Assembly: GCA_965261535.1 (NCBI GenBank)
Contig: OZ253469.1
Coordinates: 4,712,001-4,776,000 of the forward strand
DNA from: VXNE01 sp965261535
Lineage (GTDB): Bacteria; Pseudomonadota; Gammaproteobacteria; Pseudomonadales; Azotimanducaceae
DNA: 64,000 bases
Reading direction: 5' to 3'
In this document: positions 1 through 8,468 of the stretch, in pieces
Numbering within the stretch: position 1 is the first letter of the stretch
Layout: each line of letters opens with the position of its first letter
Notes under the pieces: model-generated
Databases searched by the model: none
What the model saw: only the letters and a program-made list of their open reading frames with translations
Told to the model about the DNA's origin: nothing
Position numbers and translations under genes: made by a program

Positions 1-916
1 CGTCCAGCACGGGTAGGGGCGCCACGGTATCGCCATGTTCGGTGTAGAGGTCCATGTCCTTGGCCCAACCGTAGAACTCGATGGCGAAGAAGCGGCGATC
101 GCCGGCGGCCGGCGGCAGCCCCGCGCGAAATTCGAGATGGATCTCTTCGCCGCTGCCGATGATCGCAACGGCGCTGTCGATATCGGAGATGAGTTCGACC
201 GCTTCTCCAAATGACGTATAGAAGCCGCGCTGGTACTTCGCGTCCCAATAGGGCGCGCGCGCCTCATATTCGTAGTGGGGCAGTCGCTGGGGGCCGGTGG
301 TGCGCTTGGCGAAGCCGGTTCGCCGGACGCGGACGGCGAGAGGTCGCTGCGCCGGGGGCTTGGCGATGGGCAACGGCTCTTCCATCACGACCCGAAGTCG
401 GTCCCAGTAGATTTCCATGTTCGAGGACAACCGCAGGGCGTCCGTTCCCGCGGGGAGATCCGGCATCGGCAGCGCCATGGTTCTGGGCATGCCCGCCGGA
501 TACCCGAATTCCGCCGCGATCATGCGCCATTTGCCGTCTCCGCCGCGCGCCTCGAGGCTCGCCGGGCGGTAGCGCAGGCCCGCTTGCCAGGCGGCGAACA
601 CGGTCTGGGAATAGGGATATTCGATCCAGCCATCCGCCACCAGCACGGCGCCGCGGGCCTGGATGGGCACACGGAATTCGAGTGTGAGCACCTGATCCTG
701 TTTCAACAGGCCGATGAATCGAGTGTCCGCCGCACCGGGCGAAGGCGCTTGCGGGTCGCGTTCGGCGATGAGGGACAGCACGTCTTCGCCACCCGAGTTC
801 GTCGCGCGCGTCGGCGCGTGGCTTCGGCGGTAGGCGATGGGTCTGCCGGTAACCGGCGGATCGGCCGTGCCCATGCGCTCGTCTAGCACCATGGACCAAT
901 CCGGGGGCAGATCGAA
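1..916 (-). pseudogene. Truncated duplicate of the C-terminal part of the TPR/FG-GAP lipoprotein gene
   Basis: This segment aligns without gaps to about 2999-3914 (offset 2998), the C-terminal coding part of the large lipoprotein gene next door, in the same orientation. The reading frame stays open across the copy, but upstream of position 916 the homology stops abruptly, no start codon lies in frame, and a TGA closes the frame near 1000. The 3' end runs off the left edge. It is therefore a 5'-truncated copy. Divergence is uneven: about 1-470 differs at many sites, while about 470-916 shows only two or three differences from its source. I infer duplication followed by partial gene conversion. 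Confidence 0.85.
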
Positions 917-993
917 GGCGGTTCCTGACGGACGGCCAGTTCGTACGCTTGGGCCGCGTGCTGGGCGAGGCGGTATCCGATGACAGGGTCTAG

Positions 994-1198
994 TGCTCCG
1001 TCAAGCCTAAATCTACGGGTATCTGCGGGTCTTTTCGGCCCCTGATGGTTTTCATGCGAGGGGTGCCCCCTCGCGCTCCCCGGCTGAAGGCTCCGTTGCT
1101 CCTTCTTGTGTGGTGCCTGCCACACCGCGTCGTCGCGCCTCGCCAGGAACCAAAAATCCCTCGCAGCTACACTCGCATTTTTAGACTTGACGGAACAC
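994..1198. repeat. Small element bounded by imperfect inverted repeats
   Basis: Positions 994-1012 and 1180-1198 form an inverted repeat (TTTAGRCTTGACGGARCAC on the right arm, 17 of 19 matching), and similarity continues inward for roughly another 20 bases. The 205-bp unit contains no credible coding sequence. It has an inner hairpin near 1056-1073 (GCGAGGGG/CCCCTCGC). The layout resembles a miniature inverted-repeat element, but I see no clear target-site duplication and no second copy in the window. The surrounding 917-1459 stretch holds no gene I would support. Confidence 0.4.
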
Positions 1199-1459
1199 AG
1201 GTGCATGCGGAGGGCGGCGATTCGGCGGCTGATGCTGGCGGGTTGCGGGGGCAAGGACGTACTGACTCTGCTGTGGGAGGACATCGACCTGGAGGGTCCG
1301 CTCACGCGACTGGGTCAAGGAGGTGGCGGCCAGGGGCCAGGATCGGCGAGGACATTCCGACAAAGGCTAAGGTGCTGGACGTGGCCCGACGGTTTCGGCC
1401 TGGCGACTTTGTGGCAAGCGTAGCTTGACGCTATACACCCATGGGAGATAGCATCGAGT

Positions 1460-1750
1460 ATGAAGATCAGAAACGTGGTCCATAGAGGGGTGCGCCGACT
1501 CATCCAGGAAGATGATGCCACGGGTGTGCAGCCTGCGTTCGCACCGAAACTGCGGCGCATCGTCTCCTTCCTTCAGGACATGGAGCGGGAGGAAGAACTG
1601 CGGGCGGTGCCGAGTTGGAGGGCACACAGGCTGACCGGTGATCGCAAGGGCACATGGAGTCTGTCAGTCACCGCGAATTGGCGGCTCACATTCCGGATTG
1701 ATCGCGAAGATATGGAGATCGTCGATCTCGACTATGAGGATTACCACTGA
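1460..1750 (+). CDS. higB: HigB-type toxin, plasmid maintenance system killer protein
   Basis: This 96-residue protein is the right size and pattern for the RelE/HigB killer family, whose members cleave mRNA at the ribosome. The diagnostic part is the C-terminal half: HRLTGDRKGTWSLSVTANWR followed by LTFR and a terminal VDLDYEDYH, matching the family pattern (L.GDR.G.WS..V...WR..FR...VDYH). The toxin precedes its antitoxin with a 9-bp gap, the usual HigBA order. It looks intact. The pair is probably autoregulated by the antitoxin binding upstream, although I cannot point to an operator. Confidence 0.85.
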   Translation: MKIRNVVHRGVRRLIQEDDATGVQPAFAPKLRRIVSFLQDMEREEELRAVPSWRAHRLTGDRKGTWSLSVTANWRLTFRIDREDMEIVDLDYEDYH

Positions 1751-1759
1751 GAGGAAGAT

Positions 1760-2107
1760 ATGAGCTCAACGCCCGGCATCCGTATGAAGAAGCCCGTCCA
1801 TCCCGGGGGGTTCGTAAGACATGAGATCATCGAAGCTCTCGATCTTTCGGTTACCGCGGCGGCGCGGGCGCTGGGAGTGACGCGGGCCGCGCTGTCGGCT
1901 GTTCTGAACGAGCGTGCCCGCCTGTCGCCGGAGATGTCGCTGCGAATCGAGAAGGCGTTTGGCGTGTCGATGGACACCCTCATGAGAATGCAGAACAGCT
2001 ACGACATAGCTCAGACCCGTATGCGGGCGGGAAAGATCGAGGTTGCTCCATTCGAGAGAAAGACGCCCGGCCGCAAACCTGGCACGGTCTCCCTTGGTGA
2101 AAATTGA
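1760..2107 (+). CDS. higA: HigA-type antitoxin, XRE-family HTH
   Basis: This 115-residue protein begins with the HigA-family signature (RMKKPVHPGGFVRHEIIEAL). A helix-turn-helix follows at about residues 30-60 (LSVTAAARALGVTRAALSAV, then LNERARLSPEMSLRIEKAFG). It should neutralise the upstream HigB and repress the shared promoter. The C-terminal tail is about 20 residues longer than in many HigA proteins and is basic. The gene is intact and 9 bp downstream of higB, so the module is probably functional. Confidence 0.85.
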   Translation: MSSTPGIRMKKPVHPGGFVRHEIIEALDLSVTAAARALGVTRAALSAVLNERARLSPEMSLRIEKAFGVSMDTLMRMQNSYDIAQTRMRAGKIEVAPFERKTPGRKPGTVSLGEN

Positions 2108-2168
2108 GCGTTGGTTTTACTGGACTGCCCGGCGGCAATCACTGACCGCAGAAGAAAGCTTTACTATC

Positions 2169-2194
2169 AGTTCAAGTACGGGTTGAACTTTTTT
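2169..2194 (+). terminator. Rho-independent terminator-like hairpin after higBA
   Basis: A perfect 7-bp stem (AGTTCAA/TTGAACT) with a 7-base loop is followed by a run of T, 62 bp after the higA stop codon. The stem is AT-rich and therefore weak, but the T-run and position fit a terminator for the toxin-antitoxin pair. I see nothing else in 2108-2412. Confidence 0.5.
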
Positions 2195-2412
2195 CTGGTT
2201 ATCGCGCTGGCCGACACAGATCGCCGCACCGTCGGTACGTCAGTCACGACGGAACAAGAAGCGGCGTGAAGCGCCTTGTTGCCCGATCACCTTCCTGGGT
2301 CGGGCTGGTCCCCTACCGAAACTGCCAAACCTGCTATACCGAATGCGCATGACGCTGGCCGCTGTGCTCACGGGCCGGACCGCGAATAATCGTCACCCGC
2401 ACATGCCGCGAT

Positions 2413-2622
2413 GGACGATGTTTGGGGTCTGGAGGCGCTCCGCGCACCACAGGTCAGGACAAGCTGTGGGAGCTGCGGGTCAGGGCCGAGGGGGCATTGC
2501 CCGGGAATTTAGCTGACGGTGGCCGGCCGGTGGTGCTGCACGTCTTCGCAAAGAAGTCGCGCAAGACGCCGCGCCGCGCGCTAGCGACCGCGAGGGAAAG
2601 GATGAGGCAGATGACGCAATGA
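2413..2622 (+). pseudogene. Decayed RelE/Gp49-type toxin remnant
   Basis: The frame from about 2455 onward encodes LWELRV and then VVLHVFAKKSRKTPR followed by ALATARERMRQM. This is the C-terminal signature of phage-derived Gp49-like/HigB2 toxins (WELR...hgF.KKs.KTP..e...A..R). The middle segment is shortened and does not align with the family, and the expected N-terminal half is missing or in another frame. It ends with an ATGA overlap to the next gene, as an authentic toxin-antitoxin pair would. I read it as a broken toxin. Confidence 0.55.
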
Positions 2623-2902
2623 CGAAACTGAAAGAGTTTAAGAAGCGCTTGATGGAGGATCCGGAGTTCCGCGAGGAGTACGCGCGGGACGACGAGGAGT
2701 ACGCGTTGGTCGAAGCGCTGGTCCCCGCCCGCACTGCGGCGAAGCTGACGCACCCGGAGCTTGCCCGGCGGCTGGTACGCCCCGGTCCGCAGTCGCGCGG
2801 CCGGAGGGTGGCCGGGCCTCCCCGTCCTTTGCCGCGCTGCGCCGCTTCGCCGAAGCGACCGGCATGCGGCTGACGTTGGGTCTGGAACTGGCAGAGGGCT
2901 GA
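2619..2902 (+). pseudogene. Frameshifted HTH antitoxin, partner of the decayed toxin
   Basis: The first 54 residues (ending LTHPELARRL) match XRE-type antitoxins of the HigA2 group. After about position 2779 the frame is lost. Restoring one base regenerates a normal ending in the next frame: TPRSAVARPEGGRASPSF, AALRRFAEATGMRLTLG, then LELAEG and a stop at 2900-2902. A single-base deletion therefore inactivates an otherwise well preserved helix-turn-helix antitoxin. It overlaps the toxin remnant by four bases. Both halves of this module are damaged, unlike higBA just upstream. Confidence 0.75.
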
Positions 2903-2921
2903 GGAGCGTGAGATTGCCGCA

Positions 2922-5900
2922 CTAAAGCCCGGCCTGAAAGCGCACGTTGTAGCGGGCGTGCAGGCGCGCGCGCCGTTCAAGCGCTTCGGCGTCGGTGCCG
3001 TCCAGAACAGGTAGGGGCGCCACGGTGTCGCCATGTTCGGTGTAGAGGTCCATGTCCTTCGCCCAACCGTAGAACTCGATGGCGAAGAATCGGCGATCGC
3101 CGGCGGCCGGCGGCAGTCCCGCGGAGAATTCGATGTGGATCTCTTCACCGCTGCCGATGATCGCAACGGCGCTTTCGATGTCGGAGATGAGCTGGATCGC
3201 GTCTCCGAATGACGTATAGAAGCCGCGCTGGTATTTGGCGTCCCAGTACGGCGCGCGCGACTCATATTCGTAGTGGGGCAGGCGCTGGGGGCCGGTGGAG
3301 CGCCTGGCGTAGCCGGTTCGCCCGACGCGGGCGGCAAGGGGTCGCTGCGCGGGGGGCATGGCGATGGGCAATGGCTCTTCCGTGACGACCCGCAGTCGGT
3401 CCCAGTAGATTTCCATGTTCGAAGACAGCCGCAGCGCGTCCGTCCCCGCGGGAAGATCCGGCATCGGCAGCGCCATGGTTCTGGGCATGCCCGCCGGATA
3501 CCCGAATTCCGCCGCGATCATGCGCCATTTGCCGTCTCCGCCGCGCGCCTCGAGGCTCGCCGGGCGGTAGCGCAGGCCCGCTTGCCAGGCGGCGAACACG
3601 GTCTGGGAATAGGGATATTCGATCCAGCCATCCGCCACCAGCACGGCGCCGCGGGCCTGGATGGGCACACGGAATTCGAGTGTGAGCACCTGATCCTGTT
3701 TCAACAGGCCGATGAATCGAGTGTCCGCCGCACCGGGCGAAGGCGCTTGCAGGTCGCGTTCGGCGATGAGGGACAGCACGTCTTCGCCACCCGAGTTCGT
3801 CGCGCGCGTCGGCGCGTGGCTTCGGCGGTAGGCAATGGGTCTGCCGGTAACCGGCGGATCGGCCGTGCCCATGCGCTCGTCTAGCACCATGGACCAATCC
3901 GGGGGCAGATCGAATACGCGCAGGCGGGCGGCATCGAGGTACGCGTTCTCTTCCATGGGCTCGGCGAGCTTCAGGCGATAGCGCCCCTCCCGCGCGGACA
4001 GCGCGGCGGCATCCAGCAGGAAACTCTCGAACGGTCGAGGCGGTGCGTAGCGGTCGGGCGCGTCGAAAAAGCCCAGTCCGCCGACGCCGAGCACATCGGC
4101 GACGAAGCCGTAGGTTTCGCCATTCCAGGCGAACAGCACGGGACAGCTCGCGAGTTGGCGCTGCGTTTCGGCGATTTCGTGCAGGCGCTTGGCGCCCAGG
4201 TCGATTTCCGTTTGCGAAACGCCATCGGACCATTGCAATGCCACGAAGTCGGCGCGGGGACTGCCGCCCAGGCCCACGCTCATGGGGACGAGACTCTGAC
4301 CCGGTCCGGAGTGCGAGTCGAGGGCGTGGAGCACGGTCCAGCGTCCGGCGGTCCGCACCTGCAAGCGGGTGCCGACGCCGGAAGCGTTGGAGCGCATCTG
4401 ATCCGCTTCGCTGCGTCCGCTGAGCGCAAGCGCAAGAAAGGGGAAGCGGCCCGGTCCGGGGGGCCATAGATCGATGCCTTCGTCGCCGGCGACAATCAGC
4501 GCCGGTCCGGTCGCGGGGTTGATCGGCAGGGGAAGGGCGGTTGCGGCGCCTTCGGCGCTCTTTCGCCAGGCGACGGTGCCGGCGCGCGGATCGACAATGG
4601 ATATGCGCGATGGTTCAACGCGCAGCAAATCCAGCAGGCCGTCGCCATCGAAGTCGACCACAGCGAGTTCGATGGCCGAGGCGGGCGCTACGGCGGGAAC
4701 GAGCGATATCCGCGACCAGGAAACGCCGCTGCGGCGCCAGGCGAGCAACTCCCCATCCGGCGAGGCGCCATAGATTTCGGGCGTCCCGTCCGCGTCCGCG
4801 TCCGCGGCTGTGACTGCTAGAAGCGGCGCGCGGCGCAAATCGTCCAGGTCGGGGAACGGCTGGTAGCGCCACATGCGGTCGTTCTGCCAGACATCGTGGG
4901 GCGGTGTTGCGTTCAGGACCAGGATGTCCATGTCGCGATCGTTGTCGAGGTCCGCCGCGAGCACCTGACGTCCCGCGCCGCCGCGTATTCCCATCTCGTC
5001 GGCGAGGGGGCGGAAAGAACCATCGCGGTTGTTGTTCAACAGTTCGCTGCCAGCGGGACCCGTGACGAAGATATCCAGGTCGCCGTCGTGGTCGGCATCG
5101 AACAACGCGCCGGCGTGGCACGGCGAGTCGTGACCGGTATCCGAGCGTTTCCAGGCTCCGTCGTCGAGTTGCCACCACAGCCGGGCGCCGCCGGGCCCGC
5201 AAAGCAGCATGTCGACATCGCCGTCATCGTCCATGTCGCCCCACAGACTTGCGCCGGGGCCCGCGGCCGCGAGGGGATGGTCGGTAACAGGCATGAAGCC
5301 ACCGTCCTTCGTGCCGAAAAAGAAGCTGTTGCCACCGGGCCCGGAGGCCGCGAGGTCCAGTGCCCCGTCCCCGTCGATGTCTGCGGCCGTGACGGATGAC
5401 CACGCTCCGGCGCCGACCCGTTCGGGCGCGGCGAATAGGGCTCCGGCGGGGAGCTGCGGCGCGGGCTGGGCGGCGTCTGCGGCAGCCAGGGCCAGGGCTT
5501 TGGGACCCATGCGGCCATAGCTGAATGCCGCGGAGTGCGCAGCCGGGTTGTCATCGAAACGCTGATAGTCGGCGAGCAGCGTCTGGGATTCCTCGATACG
5601 ACCCGCCCGTCTAAGCGCCTGCGCGCCGGCCCAATAGGCGCTGCGCAAATAGGGGTCGAGTTCCACGGCGCGCAGGAACCACGACGCGGCGTCGGCGTGG
5701 CTCGCGGATTGCAGCAGGGTCTGGCCGAGGAAATAGGCGGAAAACGCGTCGTCCGGATCGGCGTCGACGGCCCGCCGCAACAATGTCTCGGCCGGCTCCG
5801 TCTCGCCGAGATAGAGGTGCAGGATTGCGCTCGCGTATATGGCGCGAGAGTGGTCCGAATCCTGTTCCAGGACGCGGCCGAGGATCGTGAGGGCGCGCCG

Positions 5901-6203
5901 TTCATCGCCTTCGCGCTGCCGGTTCAGGATGGCTATTGCCCAGTTGACGCGCGCGTCCAGCCAAAAGGGAGCGCGGTCGACGACTTCGGCGAACGTCTCC
6001 TCCGCCGTCGCGTACTCGTATTGGCCCATGAGGGCGACGCCGCGATCATTCAGGCCGATATCGCCGGGAGACGGTGTCGCGTTCGGCGCGCAGGCCGCGA
6101 GGGTGAGCGTCGCAACGCAAAGCCCTGCGCCGGAGCGAAACGCGCGGCAGATACTGCCGCCCGATCTCCTCGGCATCCTCACGCTTTGCGGTCGCGTTTC
6201 CAT
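2922..6203 (-). CDS. Large lipoprotein with TPR, FG-GAP/VCBS repeats and an UnbV/ASPIC domain
   Basis: This 1093-residue protein has a signal sequence with a lipobox ending at Cys38 (TLAAC), so it is probably membrane-anchored and surface or periplasmic. Residues about 50-215 form TPR repeats. About 255-560 carry six FG-GAP/VCBS Ca-binding loops (DIDGDGALD, DMDDDGDVD, DADHDGDLD, DLDNDRDMD, DADADGTPE, DFDGDGLLD). About 610-690 resemble the UnbV/ASPIC (CRTAC1) domain. The last 400 residues begin CPVLFAWNGETYGFVADVLG and belong to no fold I can name. A start at residue 10 is also possible. Function is unknown; the architecture suggests protein or carbohydrate binding. A second, truncated copy of its C-terminus lies at 1-916. 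Confidence 0.85.
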   Translation of the reverse strand: METRPQSVRMPRRSGGSICRAFRSGAGLCVATLTLAACAPNATPSPGDIGLNDRGVALMGQYEYATAEETFAEVVDRAPFWLDARVNWAIAILNRQREGDERRALTILGRVLEQDSDHSRAIYASAILHLYLGETEPAETLLRRAVDADPDDAFSAYFLGQTLLQSASHADAASWFLRAVELDPYLRSAYWAGAQALRRAGRIEESQTLLADYQRFDDNPAAHSAAFSYGRMGPKALALAAADAAQPAPQLPAGALFAAPERVGAGAWSSVTAADIDGDGALDLAASGPGGNSFFFGTKDGGFMPVTDHPLAAAGPGASLWGDMDDDGDVDMLLCGPGGARLWWQLDDGAWKRSDTGHDSPCHAGALFDADHDGDLDIFVTGPAGSELLNNNRDGSFRPLADEMGIRGGAGRQVLAADLDNDRDMDILVLNATPPHDVWQNDRMWRYQPFPDLDDLRRAPLLAVTAADADADGTPEIYGASPDGELLAWRRSGVSWSRISLVPAVAPASAIELAVVDFDGDGLLDLLRVEPSRISIVDPRAGTVAWRKSAEGAATALPLPINPATGPALIVAGDEGIDLWPPGPGRFPFLALALSGRSEADQMRSNASGVGTRLQVRTAGRWTVLHALDSHSGPGQSLVPMSVGLGGSPRADFVALQWSDGVSQTEIDLGAKRLHEIAETQRQLASCPVLFAWNGETYGFVADVLGVGGLGFFDAPDRYAPPRPFESFLLDAAALSAREGRYRLKLAEPMEENAYLDAARLRVFDLPPDWSMVLDERMGTADPPVTGRPIAYRRSHAPTRATNSGGEDVLSLIAERDLQAPSPGAADTRFIGLLKQDQVLTLEFRVPIQARGAVLVADGWIEYPYSQTVFAAWQAGLRYRPASLEARGGDGKWRMIAAEFGYPAGMPRTMALPMPDLPAGTDALRLSSNMEIYWDRLRVVTEEPLPIAMPPAQRPLAARVGRTGYARRSTGPQRLPHYEYESRAPYWDAKYQRGFYTSFGDAIQLISDIESAVAIIGSGEEIHIEFSAGLPPAAGDRRFFAIEFYGWAKDMDLYTEHGDTVAPLPVLDGTDAEALERRARLHARYNVRFQAGL

Positions 6204-6229
6204 CGACGTGCGGTCACGACGCCACCGGC

Positions 6230-6652
6230 CTATTGGATTGGCAAGCGGACTGTCGCAGTTCCGAAAACGCGCGTTTCCTGCGCCGCGTTGGCGATAGTGA
6301 TGTCAATCTCGACGGTCCCGGCGTCCGTGTCGATGTCCGTCACCACGCCAGCGATGGTATGCGGCGCGTCCGCAAGCACCGGAGCGCGGAACACGGTGTC
6401 GATAGCGATAATTTCGGCGGGCGGCGCCCACCGGTGAATCATTGCCCCGAGGAATCCCTGACTCATGACGCCGGGAACCAGGGCACCGGGAAAGCCCTCC
6501 TTGCGGGCGGCCTCATGATCGGTAAAACGCGGCCCGCCCCAGCCGAGATGGCGGCCGAAACGCTTGATGTTCTCGATGCTCGTATCGGGTGAGAACGTGG
6601 GCAACTCGACGCCGAACTCGACATCGTCGATAGAGGAAACGACTCCGCTCAC
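6230..6652 (-). CDS. MaoC-like hot-dog dehydratase/hydratase subunit
   Basis: This 140-residue protein has the MaoC/R-hydratase pattern. FTDHEAARKEGFPGALVPG aligns with the family's substrate-binding motif, followed by the hot-dog strands (VFRAPVLADAPHTIAGVVTD). A canonical enoyl-CoA hydratase would carry D and H in this region, and both a D and an H are present in FTDHEAA. The GTG start overlaps the stop of the upstream gene (GTGA). The upstream gene encodes the N-terminal FAS1-like dehydratase half, so the two probably form a heteromeric acyl-CoA hydratase. The substrate is not evident. Confidence 0.75.
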   Translation of the reverse strand: MSGVVSSIDDVEFGVELPTFSPDTSIENIKRFGRHLGWGGPRFTDHEAARKEGFPGALVPGVMSQGFLGAMIHRWAPPAEIIAIDTVFRAPVLADAPHTIAGVVTDIDTDAGTVEIDITIANAAQETRVFGTATVRLPIQ

Positions 6653-7092
6653 GAGGATCTTTCCCTGATCACCGTGCGCGTGTCGGCGTTGGCGACATGC
6701 GTGCCGTCTTGGTCATAAAGCTCCATGCGCCGCACGAGGAACACCATGCGTCCCGAACGCCCGGTCTTGGCATAGATGTCGTGCAGGTGAGACTTGCCGG
6801 TCAACGTCGCGCCGTCGCGTATCGGGGCCATCCATTCGACGCCTTTGCCGGCGTCCATGGTGACACCGTTCAGATCGGGGAAATCCGGCGGCAGGGAAAG
6901 TCCGCCTGCCAGGGTTGATACGAATGTCGGTGGCGCCTGGAAACTCGGGTCGGCCGGATCCGTAAAGCGCGCGTTCTGCTCGCCGCAGGTGCGGGCATAT
7001 TCGGCGAAGCTTTGGCCATCTATCTCGAATGTCGCCTTGTCAAATTCACGGTTGAGAAAAGTTGCGCGCAATGCATCGATGTCGGCTTCCAA
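6649..7092 (-). CDS. MaoC N-terminal / FAS1-like dehydratase domain protein
   Basis: The protein is about 147 residues from a TTG start at 7092, chosen because a good ribosome-binding site (GGGAGGT) lies 6 bp upstream and because the longer frame would overlap the divergent sucC start. It contains AGKGVEWMAPIRDGATLTGK, typical of the MaoC dehydratase N-terminal (FAS1-like) hot-dog, and ends with strands LVRRMELYDQDGTHVANADTRT. It is translationally coupled to the MaoC-like gene downstream, and together they look like a two-subunit hydratase. No catalytic HD pair is visible here, as expected for the non-catalytic half. Confidence 0.7.
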   Translation of the reverse strand: MEADIDALRATFLNREFDKATFEIDGQSFAEYARTCGEQNARFTDPADPSFQAPPTFVSTLAGGLSLPPDFPDLNGVTMDAGKGVEWMAPIRDGATLTGKSHLHDIYAKTGRSGRMVFLVRRMELYDQDGTHVANADTRTVIRERSS

Positions 7093-7098
7093 GCGCTT

Positions 7099-7105
7099 AC
7101 CTCCC
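7099..7105 (-). promoter_or_regulatory. Ribosome-binding site deciding the TTG start at 7092
   Basis: On the minus strand GGGAGGT sits 6 bases before TTG at 7092. It is a far better context than any ATG further upstream in the same frame, all of which would place the start inside or close to the divergent sucC leader. Confidence 0.6.
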
Positions 7106-7289
7106 AAAAGGGTCTTGAACAACGGCGAGATTGACAGATGCGCCGCATTTCGGCAACACGCGGGGGCTTGGGCGGGCGCGTCATCCCCCTGTCCCTTCGG
7201 CGTTGCGCTGGCTATAGTAGGCATCGCATTGGCTGTCCCCCGGCCTCTCCTTTGGAATTTCGCGAAAGTTCTCGGATTGTGAGGCGAGC

Positions 7290-8468
7290 GTGAATTTGCA
7301 CGAGTATCAGGCAAAGCGGCTGTTCGCCGATTACGGAATGCCCGTGTCGCCCGGCATCGCCGCGGACACCGCCGCCGAAGCTGTCGTAGCGGCGGTGGAG
7401 ATGGGCGGTTCGCGTTGGGTCTGCAAGGTGCAAGTGCACGCCGGCGGAAGGGGCAAGGCGGGCGGAGTGAAGGTCGCGGAGTCTCTCGATGGCGTGCGCG
7501 ACTTCGCCGAGCGCTGGCTCGGCAAGCGCATGGTCACGGTCCAGACGGACGCGAAAGGGCAGCCGGTGAACAAGATATACGTCGAAGCATGTGCCGACGT
7601 TGCGCGCGAGCTATACCTCGGAGCGGTGGTCGACCGCGCTTCGCGACGCGTGGTGGTCATGGCGTCGAGCGAGGGCGGCGTGGAGATCGAGCAAGTCGCC
7701 GCCGAGACACCGGAGAAGATCCTTCGGGCAGCGATCGATCCCTATGTTGGCGCCCAGCCATACCAGGGACGAGAGATGGCTTTTTCGCTCGGACTCGAAG
7801 GGGCGCAGGTTCTGGAATTCGCCGATCTGTTTCTCAATTTGACGCGGATGTTCCACGCGTTGGACTGTTCCCTGGTCGAGATCAACCCGCTGGTGGTCAC
7901 CGGCGAAGGCAAGATCCACTGTCTCGACGCCAAAATGAACATCGACAACAACGCGTTGTACCGCCAGCCGGCGTTGCGCGCGCTTCGCGACGCTTCCCAG
8001 GAGGATCCGCGGGAAGCGCAAGCCGATGCCTTCGGTCTCAACTACGTTGCCCTCGAAGGCAATATCGGCTGCATGGTCAACGGCGCGGGCCTTGCCATGG
8101 GCACGATGGACCTCGTGAAACTCTACGGCGGTAATCCGGCGAACTTCCTCGATGTCGGCGGCGGCGCGACGAAAGAGGCCGTGAGTGAGGCGTTTCGCAT
8201 CATTCTTTCGGACCGCAATGTAAAAGCCGTACTCATCAACATCTTCGGCGGTATCGTTTCCTGCGCGGTCATCGCCGACGGCATCATCGGCGCGGTAACC
8301 GAAGTGGGTGTGCGCGTGCCTGTCGTGGTTCGCTTCGAGGGCAACAACGCGCGGGTTGGAGCCCAGCGGCTCGCCGGCAGCGGCCTGGACCTTATCGCCG
8401 CCGAATCCCTGGCGCACGCAGCCGAACAAGCCGTGAAGGCGGCGGGAGAGGCGGGAGAACGGGCGTGA
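7290..8468 (+). CDS. sucC: Succinyl-CoA synthetase beta subunit
   Basis: This 392-residue ATP-grasp protein makes or uses succinyl-CoA with ADP or GDP in the TCA cycle. It starts MNLHEYQAK, carries the nucleotide-binding VQVHAGGRGKAGGVKV, and retains the family blocks YLGAVVDRASRR, LVEINPLV and GNIGCMVNGAGLAMGTMD plus the C-terminal NIFGGIV, so it is very close to E. coli SucC throughout. The GTG start is preceded by GAGGCGA. It overlaps sucD by 4 bases. The divergent MaoC pair shares its roughly 200-bp upstream region. Confidence 0.97.
   Translation: MNLHEYQAKRLFADYGMPVSPGIAADTAAEAVVAAVEMGGSRWVCKVQVHAGGRGKAGGVKVAESLDGVRDFAERWLGKRMVTVQTDAKGQPVNKIYVEACADVARELYLGAVVDRASRRVVVMASSEGGVEIEQVAAETPEKILRAAIDPYVGAQPYQGREMAFSLGLEGAQVLEFADLFLNLTRMFHALDCSLVEINPLVVTGEGKIHCLDAKMNIDNNALYRQPALRALRDASQEDPREAQADAFGLNYVALEGNIGCMVNGAGLAMGTMDLVKLYGGNPANFLDVGGGATKEAVSEAFRIILSDRNVKAVLINIFGGIVSCAVIADGIIGAVTEVGVRVPVVVRFEGNNARVGAQRLAGSGLDLIAAESLAHAAEQAVKAAGEAGERA

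Noticed and set aside
275..886. 203-residue plus-strand frame, with a twin at 3273-3884
   Set aside because: It is antisense to the lipoprotein gene and its duplicate; its conservation simply mirrors the duplication.
883..1305. 140-residue minus-strand frame spanning the end of the left-edge duplicate
   Set aside because: It runs in a different frame from the duplicated coding sequence and crosses the inverted-repeat element; no family pattern is visible.
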